From NCBI GenBank assembly GCA_035578155.1, contig JAPWDM010000007.1, positions 37,980,413-38,044,412 of the forward strand: a stretch of 64,000 nt of DNA, written 5' to 3'. The position numbers were made by a program, and so were the translations under genes. Positions 1 through 12,163 of this stretch are shown piece by piece (within the stretch, counting starts at the first letter, position 1; every line of letters begins with the position of its first letter). Under the pieces are notes generated by a model, which did no database searches, was not told the origin of the DNA, and saw only the letters and a list, made by a program, of their open reading frames with translations. The stretch comes from Brachynemurus nebulosus (taxonomy: Eukaryota > Arthropoda > Insecta > Neuroptera > Myrmeleontidae).

Positions 1-555
1 AAATTCCCGTTCCGTATTTTCCCTCCAATTTTATAAATATACGTTATGTTTTAAATGTATATGCTCTATTATCTAACCTATATATCAAATTGGAATAAAC
101 AAAAACCTTTTCACATTTCAAATATTTATTCACAGTACGTTGTTCTTTGTTTTTCAACATTTTGTATATAGACAAAAATATTTTATGTTTACTTTTTCAT
201 TAATTAATATTATGTCTATATTAATTATACTTATGATTAATTTTTTATTAAATTTATTAATATGTATATTACCTTTTTTAGTGACACCAATAAATAGGTG
301 TGTTTGTTTCGCAGAATATTCTTATAATCTCTCATAGTTCATCAAAATTAGTACAGTTCATTATTCCCGCCTAAACAAATACCATAACCTCTGGTAACTT
401 TACCTCATTTGATTTTATGAAATCAAATAATAGAAACAATAAGAAAGAAACAATAATAAATCAAAAGGGCAACGAATTGGCAACTTTACCAACAAGCAGT
501 GGTACAAAAGGGGTGCAAAGTGAACGACCACCACCCTGAGCCTCATGAAGCTCTA
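1..555. other. A+T-rich sequence with nothing recognised
   Basis: Only short open frames without homology that I can see; no exon with convincing splice sites. Confidence 0.5.
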
Positions 556-1200
556 AACAGCGGAAAGAAGTTAACGCCAAAAGTTGAAAAATCTTTTTGT
601 TTATTATACGGCTAAATGGCTCCCAAATTGCTCCTTTGGAATCAGTAATTGCTCCACCTGAAACTTAATTATATAATTAGTTATTTACAAACAAAAAAGC
701 TTTTTTGTTTCACTATTTCTATTATCAAAAATTTGTCAAATAATGCATTTTTATATAATTACTTTATATCAAAAAATTGCCCCCAATTTGTTCCATCTAA
801 TTTAAAAGTTAAATATTAATTTTTCTGAATAATAATTAAAATATATTCAGATAAAAAGTTTGCATATATTTAAGGATAATTGAATCTTGACAGTTAAAAA
901 AAATATACAAAAAGATATTTTAATAATTACTCAAAAAAAAATTAATGTTTAGCTTTTAAATTAAATAGAGCAAATTGGGAGCAATTTATTGAAGTAAAGA
1001 AAATATATAAAAAAGTATTATTTTGGGAGATTTTCATAACTTAAATAACGGAAATAAAAATTTTTTTCTTTATAAATAACTAATTAAATAGTTACATAAG
1101 TTTCAGGTGGAGCAATTATTTATTTCAAAGGAGCAATTTAACCATATAAAAAGCAAAAAGGTTTTTCAACTTTCGACGCTAACGTCTTTACGGCGCTCTA
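556..1200. repeat. Foldback element with arms of about 140 bp
   Basis: GCTCCTTTGGAATCAGTAAT..GCTCCACCTGAAACTTA on the left is mirrored on the right by TTTCAGGTGGAGCAATTATT..CAAAGGAGCAATTTAACC. Homology continues outward through AAGTTGAAAAA and the TCTAAAC/GTTTAGA ends. No coding frame. Confidence 0.75.
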
Positions 1201-1847
1201 AACGCCTAGGAAGTAAAACTGACGTCTGTCTTAAATCCACTTAGCACAATTTCAAGTAAGAATTTTAAAAATCTAAATAAGTTGCCCCAGTTAGTCATAA
1301 AGTTTGCTATAGTTTACGGTAATCAACAACCACGTAAATTTTGAAAGATTTTTGCGAAACGGACACACACTTTATGTTTCAAATTACTTCATTTTCACGT
1401 TTAACACCATCAATGTACACTTTCGATAAACATTTGCAGACATCACATTCAAAATAGAACAGTTAATAAAACTAAATTTACACTTAACTGATCAATTTTT
1501 GAATATGTTTTGTAGTCAGGCACTGATAACTTTATGATACCTACATGAGATCACTACGCGAATCAAAAATCTCGAAAAATCCTATTTTAATCCGTGGATT
1601 AGTACGTAATTTTATTGTCGTGTATACACTACATTTAAAAAAAGCACAATGTCATTGAATTATCCTAGGATTAAAATATCAAGTATATATAAAATACGTT
1701 ATAAAATATTCACAAAAGTCAAAATAGGCCGATATTTTTTTCGTTTTTTTTCTGTTAAAGATGTGCTCCAGTTTAACATTTTTTTAAGATGGAAACATCT
1801 TAGGCACCTATAAAGATTTATACAAAACACAATAATACAAGCAACGG

Positions 1848-2130
1848 TATACCGAGTGTACCTAATAAAATTGCAAGCATGTGGATCTCGTAAACGGTGA
1901 GAGACATAATTTCGCGTAAATTAGAGGAATTGTTGAAAAGAACTATAAGCGTCGAATACTATCTCCAAACTTTCCAAGTTCCATGTCGTTTAGGAGCTTA
2001 GTAGTAGTTTAGGAAATAGCACTCGACACGTTTAGTGCTTCTGCATAATTCATCTAATTTAACGGAAACTGTATCTCTCACCGTTTACGAAATTTCCATG
2101 CTGGAAATTTTATTGCAAACACCCTGTATA
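1848..2130. repeat. MITE of about 280 bp with TACAGGGTGT-type ends
   Basis: The right end read inverted is TATACAGGGTGTTTGCAATA; the left end is TATACCGAGTGTACCTAATA. Both ends then share CGTAAACGGTGAGAGA. TA flanks fit a Tc1/mariner-like origin. Confidence 0.7.
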
Positions 2131-2280
2131 TTTGAGACTGATCATTTAAAATCTTAAAATTGGGACCAGAATACGCCATGCTCGTTGGAAATTTGTTAAC
2201 AACCTGTTAACATGATATCAAATTTAAATAATTAATATTCGAAAGGTTTACTTTGTGAAAATCCATATTAAAAAACATGG

Positions 2281-2549
2281 GATCGTTGCTTTGTCACTTT
2301 TCACAATAAAAATCGTATAAATACGAGTCGACTTTCGGCCATTACGCCATCCTCAGGTGAAAAACACAACTAAAAACTGTTCTTTTAGGCGAAACTATTT
2401 ATATTATAAAAATGAAGTAGATAATGTTAACATAAGCTTCGCCTAAAAGAACAGTTTTTAGTTGTGTTTTTCACCTGAGGATGGCGTAATGGCCGAAATC
2501 GACTCGTGTTTATACGATTTTTATTGTGAAAAGTGACAAAGCAACGATC
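2281..2549. repeat. Near-perfect 112-bp inverted repeat (hairpin MITE)
   Basis: Arms 2281-2393 and 2438-2549 are almost exactly complementary, beginning GATCGTTGCTTTGTCACTTT. They include CCATTACGCCATCCTCAGGT and are separated by a 44-bp loop. The pairing extends a little outward into the A/T runs. Confidence 0.88.
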
Positions 2550-2569
2550 CGATGTTTTTTTTTTTATAT

Positions 2570-3219
2570 CAAATTGTTAAACGCAATTTTACTTGAAACT
2601 GTCTTTTATCTCATGAAACCCACTATACCTGAGTTTGTTTACATTCATAACACTTATCCAATTTTCTAATTCATACTAAATGGTCCTAATTTTAATGATA
2701 ACACATTAAAAAAATATTCATATTTTCAATCAAAATAAAATAATATTAACAAATTTCCAAAAAAAAAAGAAAATAATAATAATAATTATTTATCAAAAAT
2801 AAATAACAAAAATACCATTGAAAACCTAACAAAACACACAATTTAAACAAAAATAAAATTTTTAGAAAAATCTGTCATAAATACGAATCAATATTATTCA
2901 AAAAAAACACACCTAAAAACAAAATTTAAATAATATCTTTATCAAAAAAAAAACTATTTAAATTAATAATTATAAATTAACTTTGATAAAAAATGTTTTT
3001 AAAATTGTTTTGTTTGTCGCGAATTTTTTGCGAAATAAAAACCAATTTTTTGATTAAAAATTATATTTTTAATTCAACTATTTTTTTGTAGTTAAATTAA
3101 AAATTTTATTGGGTCAAATCAATCGTTTTGAATACAAAATATGAATAACGCTCGTTTAATTAATTTACAATCAATGGTTAATCGTGATTCAGTAATCGTC
3201 GAAAATGTAAATCATAATT

Positions 3220-3222
<3 letters not shown>
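2570..3222. other. A-rich low-complexity spacer
   Basis: Long AAATAA-type sequence, no gene seen. Confidence 0.5.

Positions 3223-3290
<68 letters not shown>
3223..3290. repeat. (TA)n microsatellite
   Basis: About 34 uninterrupted TA units. Predicted open frames of alternating Tyr-Ile here are artefacts. Confidence 0.97.
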
Positions 3291-3295
<5 letters not shown>

Positions 3296-3718
3296 TGGTA
3301 CAATCATATATTATATTAATTATAGAAAATAGATAAAAAAGTATGCATGCATATGTATATTTACTGAATGTCCATAAATAATTGCAATTTTGTAACATGA
3401 TTACAAATACATTGATCGACCATTGATGACTAAAAACATCCAATTTTAAAAACTTCTTTAACACAAAAAAAAACACCACAACACACTTTACAAAAGAAGC
3501 GCAAAATTGACACAACACATCGAAGCTGTTTGGATATTCAGTCCAAAATAGTCATATGAGATTACAATATCCAAACATCTACCCAACAACATTTGAATCA
3601 AATTCGCCAAAAATAATTCAACAAAACCACCCAGAACATCGCGCCAATTGTATATAAAACAATTGACTGAAAATTTTTTTTATATAAATCGAAATTTGGT
3701 ATTTTGCAATCATTTCAG

Positions 3719-3949
3719 TAAAAGTGATATCACCTTCGAAAAATGCCAGTGCAGGAATAACGTATGATGTAGACTTTCAAACCCAATTAAAGAATCCATT
3801 AGTAGATTATTCTGGAAGTGTGGGCCATGAACATCATCGGCATATTGATGATCCTAGAGATATTCTAGGTATCGATCGGGGTGGGTTCTCGCATCACCAT
3901 AACTATACAACCGGCGAGGAAGTGGTGCATCATCATCATCGACATTCAA
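3719..3949 (+). CDS. Isolated histidine-rich coding exon, possibly an upstream exon of the Gfrl gene
   Basis: A 231-bp open stretch is bounded by a good acceptor (pyrimidine-rich, ending TTTCAG at 3718) and a GTATGT donor at 3950. It encodes about 76 residues with several histidine clusters (HEHHRH, SHHH, HHHHRH) and an acidic stretch, and no recognised domain. It starts with two bases of a split codon and ends with one base. The next convincing plus-strand exon, the first Gfrl exon at 18658, begins with exactly the two bases needed, so joining them is in phase. That would imply an intron of about 14.7 kb. The phase match is only one-in-three evidence; the exon could instead belong to another gene or be spurious. 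Confidence 0.4.
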
Positions 3950-4717
3950 GTATGTATCATCAAAATTATTGTGTTGTGATCGTCATACTTATTTAAGTAC
4001 ACTACACATGCGCACAACAAAACACTGGAATATAAATGTTTACTTAAGTACTATATAGTATGTAAGCTTCCCTGTTTTTGCCGCTTGTCGAACACTCAAC
4101 AAACAGATGAAAACGGAAGGACAAATTGTGATTTGTCGTTTAAATAGAACGCCGTTGAAATTTCGGAAAGAATATATATTACGTTTCCTCTCTTAATTTC
4201 ACTCGAAATTATATTCATTTTCAAACTTTAATTTTCACGATACGAAAATAAATATTTATTTTTCTGCACTCACGTTTTCTAATTAGAGAATAATTTGTTT
4301 GTTTGTTAAAAATTAATATTTTTCCTCTTTTTTGTCTTAATTTACGTCTTTAACCACAAATCACACCTTTTCAGTAAACACAAATTTATTCTTTACATTT
4401 TATTCCTTTATATCATTTACTTTGATTATAAAAAAGTTAATTCCCGGTTTTTGTTTTGTTTTTCATTTTTTATTTCGTCAAATAATTTTAATTATCATTG
4501 TTATTTTGCTTATACAGTGTTTAACAGATTTCTTAACAAATCGTCATACAAACCCTGAAATACCTATATGCGTGGAATTTACTGAAAGAATTTTACGATT
4601 TTTACCAAATACCAAAAATTGATTGGACTTAACCATTTTTGGAATATTCGACTTAATTCGAAGGAAGAATTGTAATTCGAATTTACACACTATTTAAAAT
4701 TCCGCTTTCCCTCACGG

Positions 4718-5580
4718 CAGGCCCGGATCTAAAGGGGGGCAAACCCAATATCAAACGGTCTAAAAAAAAAGTTGGTTGCGCGACCATTTTAGAAAAAGTT
4801 AATATTCTTCCAGTTGTTTCTATTATATTTAAAGTATTAAGAACAATTCTTAAAAAAAAATTTATCTTGAACCATTTAAGCGTGGTAGCCATTTTTGTTT
4901 TCCAATTTGTGCTGATTTTTGTGTTTGTAGCCATTTATGCCAATGCACGTATTTCATAAACCGTTCATCCTAAAAGGTTGAAATAAAAACCATTTTAAAG
5001 GTAATAAATGTCTCTTTATTTTAAGTGATGTCCATATTTAACCTATTTTCGTTCCTTCCATAAGAAAACTTTACCTAAGGTTGGATATCAATATTTAGCA
5101 AAGTTCACCTTTTGAACATTTTTTTTCTTATAGAAGGAATGTTTTAAACCTCGCCTCGCTTAGTATTTTTTATGAGAATAGCTATACGAGTACAACTACC
5201 CATTATGAAACAAATACAGGCTATTTCAATTGTGAAACTTGTATCCTTTAATATTTACAAACTTCCGAAAACTGACTTTTTTCCAAATTTTGGAATTTTG
5301 CGCCCCTGTATCTTTGATGGGGATGGTGATAAAAATTTGAAATTTGCAAAACTTGTAGTGCTTTCGGAGTAGATTTATTAAAATAAAATATCAACTTGTA
5401 CCTCTATTGATCCTTTACAAAACCCTCAATTTTTATCATTGTCGCAACGGGAAAAATTGGAGTTTTATAAAGGACTGATATACTTATGAATTTTTTTGAC
5501 AATTTATGTCAAACGTTGGAGGGGCGGCACCATTTTCAAGTTTCTGCCCCGGTTCCAAAAAAATCGTAGATCCGGGGTTG
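4718..5580. mobile_element. 863-bp hAT-like element
   Basis: Termini CAGGCCCGGATCTA and (inverted) CAACCCCGGATCTA. Flanking octamers CCTCACGG (4710-4717) and CCTCACGA (5581-5588) match at seven of eight. GGGGGGCAAAC and GGGGCGGCAC lie just inside the ends. No transposase motif is visible in between. Confidence 0.75.
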
Positions 5581-6773
5581 CCTCACGAACTTTATTTTGA
5601 ACTCACTAGAAATAATTCTTGAAATTCTCGTTACAGAATAAGTATATCAGATCCTTATTTATAACCTTATAATTTCAAAATTAAATACTAAACGGACAAA
5701 CTTTAAACCTGAACTATTTTGTTCTAACACAGTTTTCACAGTACGGAAACCCGTTTTATGGAGAAACCTCTCTTATGTCTTAACCTTGAACCGGTAAGGT
5801 GATGTCTGTGAGTCGTATACAAATATATTCTTTCAGTTTTCTTCCTCCCTGCTTGTTTCTGTTAACTGAACGTTTGTGTATTCTTTTATGGTTTTCGGCA
5901 AATTTTACCCTGCTGGCGTAAGGGGAGTGTTTGATACATGCATATACGTGTGGTCTCCAGTTTTGGCTATCTATGTTACCAGCCCGCGGTATGTTAATTT
6001 GTTGATGTCTCTCATTGTCAGACATCACTTTACCATGAGTATTATAAAAATTCACCTTACCGGTTAAAGGTTAAATGTGTTCTGAATTGAAGAAAAAAAA
6101 GCTATATTCCCCGACGAGGAGTGTCAAGATAAAAACCACCTGTAGTCTACACGGTACTAAGCTCATGTAAACAACGGATTTGATTGAATAACTTCAACTT
6201 TTAGCAATATTTGGCTAACATTTTTAACATTTTCGTTTGAATCGCGTCTAATACTCCGTTCCATTTCAACAAATAATTGTTCCTAGATTAGATTGCCACT
6301 GTACCATTGTCTGTTGACATGCAATCAAACAAATAAACATACCACCCAGCCGTAGAACTTTGCTAACGAATGTGAATTTATCTCAAAATTGTCATTACAA
6401 TTTAACAGTGCTTGCGGTTTCGGTACTATTGAAATGTGTTTGTATACGTTTCATGTTATATGAACTTGTATACAGTTGGTTATTGTTCTGTCCCAACTAA
6501 CCGAACATTAGTCCCAAATATGCCTACGCGCTAGTGTTGAGTCGAGGTGACTCTTTTACATGACTCCGTACAGAGCGAATCACTGTTCTAAAGCACACTA
6601 GCACACTGTTGTATTGTGCTATGTGTTTCAAAAGAGTCATTCGCACGCACAGTGTGCTGGTGTATTGTACCATATGAAAATTGAACATACAGATCAAAAT
6701 TGTTTCGATGCATCCCATTTTACGGTCCTATACCCAGTATTCCCGCCATTACCAACAGTGTTTTTTGGTACAA

Positions 6774-7388
6774 AACCAACCAAAAATAAATGTTTTCAAC
6801 CTGACTATCACCGATTTTTTTGAAACTTTAGTTAATTATACTCTTTAACATCCTGAATTCAAATATAATTTTTAAAAAATTTTAACTTTTATAGGTTGGT
6901 TTCAAAGAAGGTTTCTAAAGAAATCTTCTTTGAAACCAAGCTCTTATACTATACACTAAAATGCATTTTTTATCATAACTGCTGATCCCATTATGGTCCC
7001 ACTTTGAAATTTTTATGGTGCATTCCTCAAGTCACTATTATAAATATATATTATTTTCATAATTTTCAAAAAACACTATCTCAAAAAAAATTTCAAAAAC
7101 ACGTTTTGAGGCTTTCCAAAAAAATATTTTTTCCAAAAGATGTTCAAGATTAGTATCAAATTAAAGCCCATTTATTTCTCTTTAAAATGAGCAGTCATAC
7201 AACTCTCTAGGACCTATAGAACTGAAATTGGAACATTTAGAACATTTTATAGTGTATATGACTCAAAAACTATAAGAGTTAAAATTTTTTAAAATTTATA
7301 TTTGAATTCAGGATGTTCAAGCGTATAATTAACCAAAGTTTCAAAAAAATCTGTGATAGTCAGGTTGAGTGCCTTGTTGGTTTTAAAA
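6774..7388. repeat. Foldback element of about 615 bp, arms about 115 bp
   Basis: Left arm 6774-6893 and right arm 7271-7388 are inverted copies sharing CAACCTGACTATCAC, ATCCTGAATTCAAATATAA and TTTTAACT..TATAG. The spacer of about 380 bp has no coding frame. Confidence 0.8.
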
Positions 7389-7399
7389 AGAATGGTCCA

Positions 7400-9680
7400 T
7401 TTGACAATTTTTACATCAATTTTTTTTTTTTTTTTTTTGCATCAATAACCACACATAATTAAAATATTTGATGACTAGAGGTGAAGCTTGCTCAGTCAGC
7501 AATATATTATATTAACTGAATCAAAATAAACAATTAACGTAAACTTCATACAACATTAGTTTAAACAATCACTGAAATGCAAATAATAATATTAGTAAAT
7601 AATTTTAATTATGAATGAAATGAACCCGTTCAATTTACATGCGCAATGCGACCACCATGAACTGTTTTCAACCGATTAACACTTGATTTCTCAGCATAAT
7701 ATACATATTAACCTGTTCATAGATCACAATATGGAGGGTAATATTATAAAAAAAAAGTCATTTTTGACGGCAGTTTTCTTATTAAACGAATTTAAAAATA
7801 CAATATTTCTCTTGCACCGTGTAAAAATTACCATTAAAAGGCTCTATAAAAAGCAATAGGGGTTACCACAGATTATTAAGGGGGCAGTTCAAGCCAGAAA
7901 CGGCTAATAAACTAATTTTTTTCGAATCTGGTTTTTTGTTTTTATTTCGTTCTGTGGTTCTTTACAAACACGGTGATATATAAAACATGAACTAAAAAAA
8001 AATCAAAAAGCCTATTTAACTAGAAGGTATTGCCCATACCGTGAACTTCAATCGAAGAAAAAAAGTTGAAATTTAACAAAATAGAGGGAGTTTTTTAAAA
8101 AAAGTTTCAAAATTTGCGCGAAAATTTGATGATTTTTGGCCTGCAAAAATTACACTTATTATTCGATCGGAAAACTAGAGGTTCATGGTACGGAGAAACA
8201 TATATAAAAGAAACTGCAATAAGAATCAACTCGATCGGATGATTTGTCTTCAAGTTATAACTGCAGCAAATTTGAAAAATGTAGTTTTTCTATATTTTAA
8301 CTTTTAGTTTTAATCACTGAGAATTTTTACTAAAATTATTTACGATGTACTCACTATAACGGCCATATTAAAACTAGATGAGTCGTTTAAATGTGCCAGG
8401 GTCTAGCTGCTCCACAACATGTGACTGGCAGCCACGTCCAGAAACTCCCGAAATATCAACCTTCATACATTTCTTAATACCTCAAAGTTAACAATGAAAA
8501 TCTGAATCCGCTCTTCGGATGGCTATAACTCAAAAACTATTTGAGATATGCACTTGAAATTTTAATATCTTATTTCTAAAGGTATAGACTATCGAAACAT
8601 GCAAAAAAAAATTTACAAATTTTTGAAAATGTCACACTAGTGGTCCCTCGTAAGACGAAAAGTGTAACAAAAAAGTGCCAATTATTTTAAGGACAAAACT
8701 CATGTGACTAATCGGAACTGAAAAATTTTTTAAATTTTGCAACAGGATAGGGATCGTCAATAACGTCACAGCGGGTGGGGACGACTTGAAATATAAACTT
8801 TCGTCCTAAGAGGGACCGGAGACGAGATTTTGAAAAATTTTACAAAATATAATTCAAATATACAATTTTATTTTCAACAACCTTCCATAAAAATGCACCC
8901 TCTACCCCTAAAATCGCAAAATAAATTTACGAATATATAAACCGAATCGGTTATCAGTTACTGACCCCAATCCATCCACCTCAACAAGTTTCAAAAAGTA
9001 AAAACAGGACGGAAAAGTCTTACAACTGTGTTATCAGTTTTTTTTCATTGTAGATGAAATTTTTCCGACAAAATCCAATATCGATCGATCGACCTATTTT
9101 TATGTTTCTAATTTAAAAATCCATCTACGACTCATTTGCGACGATAATCAGATTGTGAATGGAAAAAAAAAAATGTAATATGAAAATGATAAATACTAGA
9201 TTATATATTTTTACTCTATGGAATTAGTTCAGTAATTACAACAGTCGAAAGTTAATATAACAGCATGGGCACAATCATGCCAGTTATTCATTTGAGAAAG
9301 GTTTGAGGTTAACCAATTACTGGCCAGTAACGAACTATAAACTTCGTATCTTTTCATTATCTATACACAAAATTATATACAGTGCGTCTCAGAAAAAACC
9401 ATAATTTTTTTTTTTAGTGTAAGGGTCCGCGCAAGGTTTAATATAAAATAAAAACATTATGACAAATTTTTATTAATATGGAAGTTAAATAACAATGAAC
9501 AAATTATTAGCGATTTTTACGTCCTAAGTAAAGTATGTATAAAAGAAAAGTTATACTCTTGTTTAAGTTGATTAAAAAAATTATATATCACAGTTATCAA
9601 TACAGTAAGCTCTTAGCAATCATTAAAGATTTCTTTTTTTATTAAAAACCGAAGAAGGGATTGTAAGTTTTTCTAACACA
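7400..9680. other. Noncoding, probably old repeats
   Basis: No exon, element end or open frame I can support. Phrases such as CGATCGGATGATTTGTCTTC look repeat-derived, but no boundaries are visible. Confidence 0.4.
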
Positions 9681-9817
9681 AATGTGTTTCTAAAGAATAT
9701 ACATATATTATTAATGATCACAGATGAGGCTTATTTAAGATACAAGTATTTGAAATACAAATACAAGATACAAAATACGTATTTTCATCTCGAATCTTTG
9801 TATCTTGTATCATTATG

Positions 9818-9978
9818 GGTTATTGTACAGAAACTGTTGATTACTTTTCCGTCTTCCTATTTGGTAAAACGTAGATTCAGTTCCGTTATAAGCCTGATCA
9901 AAAAAAACCACCAGAAATTAGTACTCGTGGGGATTTGCGGTTGCTACTCACAAACATTGAGCCGGACATAAATACACA
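9818..9978 (+). pseudogene. hAT (ZBED-type) transposase C-terminal fragment, frameshifted
   Basis: One frame reads LLITFPSSYLVKRRFSSV, the hallmark near the C-terminus of ZBED/Charlie-like hAT transposases. After a single-base frameshift near 9930 the next frame reads DLRLLLTNIEPDI, the continuation of the same motif. A hAT-like terminus, TTTGGGAACCACTG, follows about 260 bp downstream (end at 10235), with ATGTAAAC next to it as a possible target-site copy. No matching left end was found, so the element is truncated. Confidence 0.75.
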
Positions 9979-10144
9979 CTCATAACCTCCCATCAGGTTT
10001 ATCCAAATCATTTTTTTTTTTTGTATTTTGAAAAAAAGTTACAATTTCAATAAATGCTGCTTCAACAAGATGTTTTATTTATATTTTATTTTTACGCCAC
10101 CATTTACCATTCAAAACATCAAAGTTAAATTTGTGTTTTTTTAT

Positions 10145-10235
10145 TATGCATTTATGTAGTTTTTCATCCAGGGTCCGTAAGCAAGTTTTGACTATGCAAA
10201 GGGGTCCGTAGGCAAAAAGAGTTTGGGAACCACTG
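10145..10235 (+). mobile_element. 3' terminal region of a hAT/Charlie-like element
   Basis: The sequence contains GGTCCGTAAGCAAG, then GGGTCCGTAGGC, and ends GTTTGGGAACCACTG, which resembles the CAGTGGTTCCCAAAC termini of many hAT elements. It is consistent with the transposase remnant just upstream. The partner left terminus is not in the neighbourhood. Confidence 0.55.
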
Positions 10236-10330
10236 ATGTAAACAATCGGTATATTACCTCAATTAATATGATGTAGATACTGTAAAAAAATTGACAGTAG
10301 CTGAAATAACATTTGGTCATGTAATATGAA

Positions 10331-10468
10331 GCGACCACATGGTCTACCATGTGGTTTTGCGGCCGCATGGTCTACCATGTAGTGTTGCGACCACATGATC
10401 TACCATGTGGTTTGCGACCACATGGTCTACAATGTGGTTTTGCGACCACATGGTCTACCATCTGATTT
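10331..10468. repeat. Minisatellite of five palindromic units of about 28 bp
   Basis: Five tandem units of the form GCGACCACATGGTCTACCAT plus GTGGTTTT. Each unit is itself a palindrome (ACCACATGG-TCTA-CCATGTGGT). A lone related unit lies at 10614-10638. GTAATATGAA stands near each (10321, 10593). Confidence 0.85.
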
Positions 10469-11276
10469 ACATAAGTTTCGATAATTTCTTAAGCATTAGA
10501 GAAATGTTTAAACGCAATTCTTTAACTCTGAATAGATTTCTTGTAGCCTCGAATCATTTCCGCCATTTGTTGGAATAACATTAATTAGGTCGTGTAATAT
10601 GAAATGTCGTTTTTCGACCACTTGGTCTACCGTGGTCACACATCTTTCTACGGACCGGTAAAATATTGTCGCGGCCCGGTGGAAAATTTTTAACAGTGAA
10701 AGCGCTCTAAACTAGTTTTTAATCGAATTACAATGATGTTAATTGTCGAAATGTTTGTGTCCAATCAGCCGTTTTGTCGAATTCAAATCTCGAAATATAT
10801 TTTCGAAGTGTTTATTTGAATGTAACAATTATACAAGCGTATTTATCCAATACGGTGCGACGTTAACGTACAAATGCGATAAACACATATATTATCAAAC
10901 AACTAAATACACATGTTTACATAATATACGATTATGGTGACAACATGTTCGGTTAGTAACAGTGTAGTAGTATCCAGATAAGTGGGGTGCCGAATAAAAT
11001 TTTTTTTTATCAATTCAAGAAATGCAAAGATTAATTCATAGTGTTCAATTATTTTTATTTAATCAGCGAATTTGTAATTGTAATCGTAAGAATTGAGTCT
11101 GGCAAAAAATTTGTAAAGAGCTTTTTTGTAGAGCATATAATTATCTACAACTTTTGTCTGAAACTTTTTGTCGAAAAATCAATATTAAATAAGGTGTGAA
11201 TAAGAAATTGCACGAAAAACTTTGAAATAATAACTTTGAAACCATATGACTTTTTTTATAGTTTTTCCTAAAAAAA

Positions 11277-11503
11277 AATACCCCTGTCGCAGCATCCTGC
11301 ATAACATAGCGAATTTCCATTTACAAAAGTATGTTTTTCTCGGAAACTAGTTGATATATAGTAATTGTAAATAAAAAAACCTTCTTTATGTGAATTTTCC
11401 GCCTCATTCCGCCAAATTTATTTCGTGAAATGAAATTTTTCGTGAAAAAAATTTCGTAAATGGAAATTCGCTATGTTATGCAGGATGCTGCGACAGGGGT
11501 ATT
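11277..11503. repeat. 227-bp MITE with perfect 48-bp inverted ends
   Basis: Left arm 11277-11324 begins AATACCCCTGTCGCAGCATC and is repeated inverted without mismatch at 11456-11503. A related single end (CCCTGTCGCAGAATCTGCAT) occurs near 35220 in pion intron 3, so the family is dispersed. Confidence 0.88.
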
Positions 11504-12030
11504 GTTGTTAAAGCGATAGTAACAGTAGTAGTTATAATGTTAAATTAGTATTATTATTAGTTTATTCAAAGCACTGTTGTAACATAACTTTTTCCTTATA
11601 GGAATCCAATGTTAAAAATTAACATGTAAATCGTATGTATACATTCAAATGGGCCACTTTGTATATTATGTGTACGATACATATTGTATCGAATATGTGC
11701 TTAGATTGTGAACAGCCTCACACTTTTTACGATAGAAGTATCACAGTCTAAACAACATAGCTTTTCTCGGAAACTAGTTGACATAGAAAAATAATTTAAG
11801 GACCTTTTTTATGTAATTTTTTCTCCCCTTTTAAATGGTGTAAAAAAATTTCACAAAAATTTTTGAATAAGTGGAAATTTTGGCAAAAAACTAATTTTTT
11901 GCAAGAACAAACACCATGTTCCTGGCATCCGACGTGTCTGGCTAACGAACTTGTCCAACGGTTTGGGATTTCCAACATTTTCACCAAATTTCGTAAACCT
12001 AGGACATTTCGTTCGAGAGTTATCGTGCGG

Positions 12031-12163
<133 letters not shown>

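Noticed and set aside
3141..3222. Short ATG frame before the (TA)n tract as a first exon for the 3719 exon
   Set aside because: A GTAAAT donor exists, but its phase does not fit the acceptor at 3718.
10321..10468. CRISPR-like array
   Set aside because: The units are contiguous palindromic repeats without unique spacers, in an animal genome.
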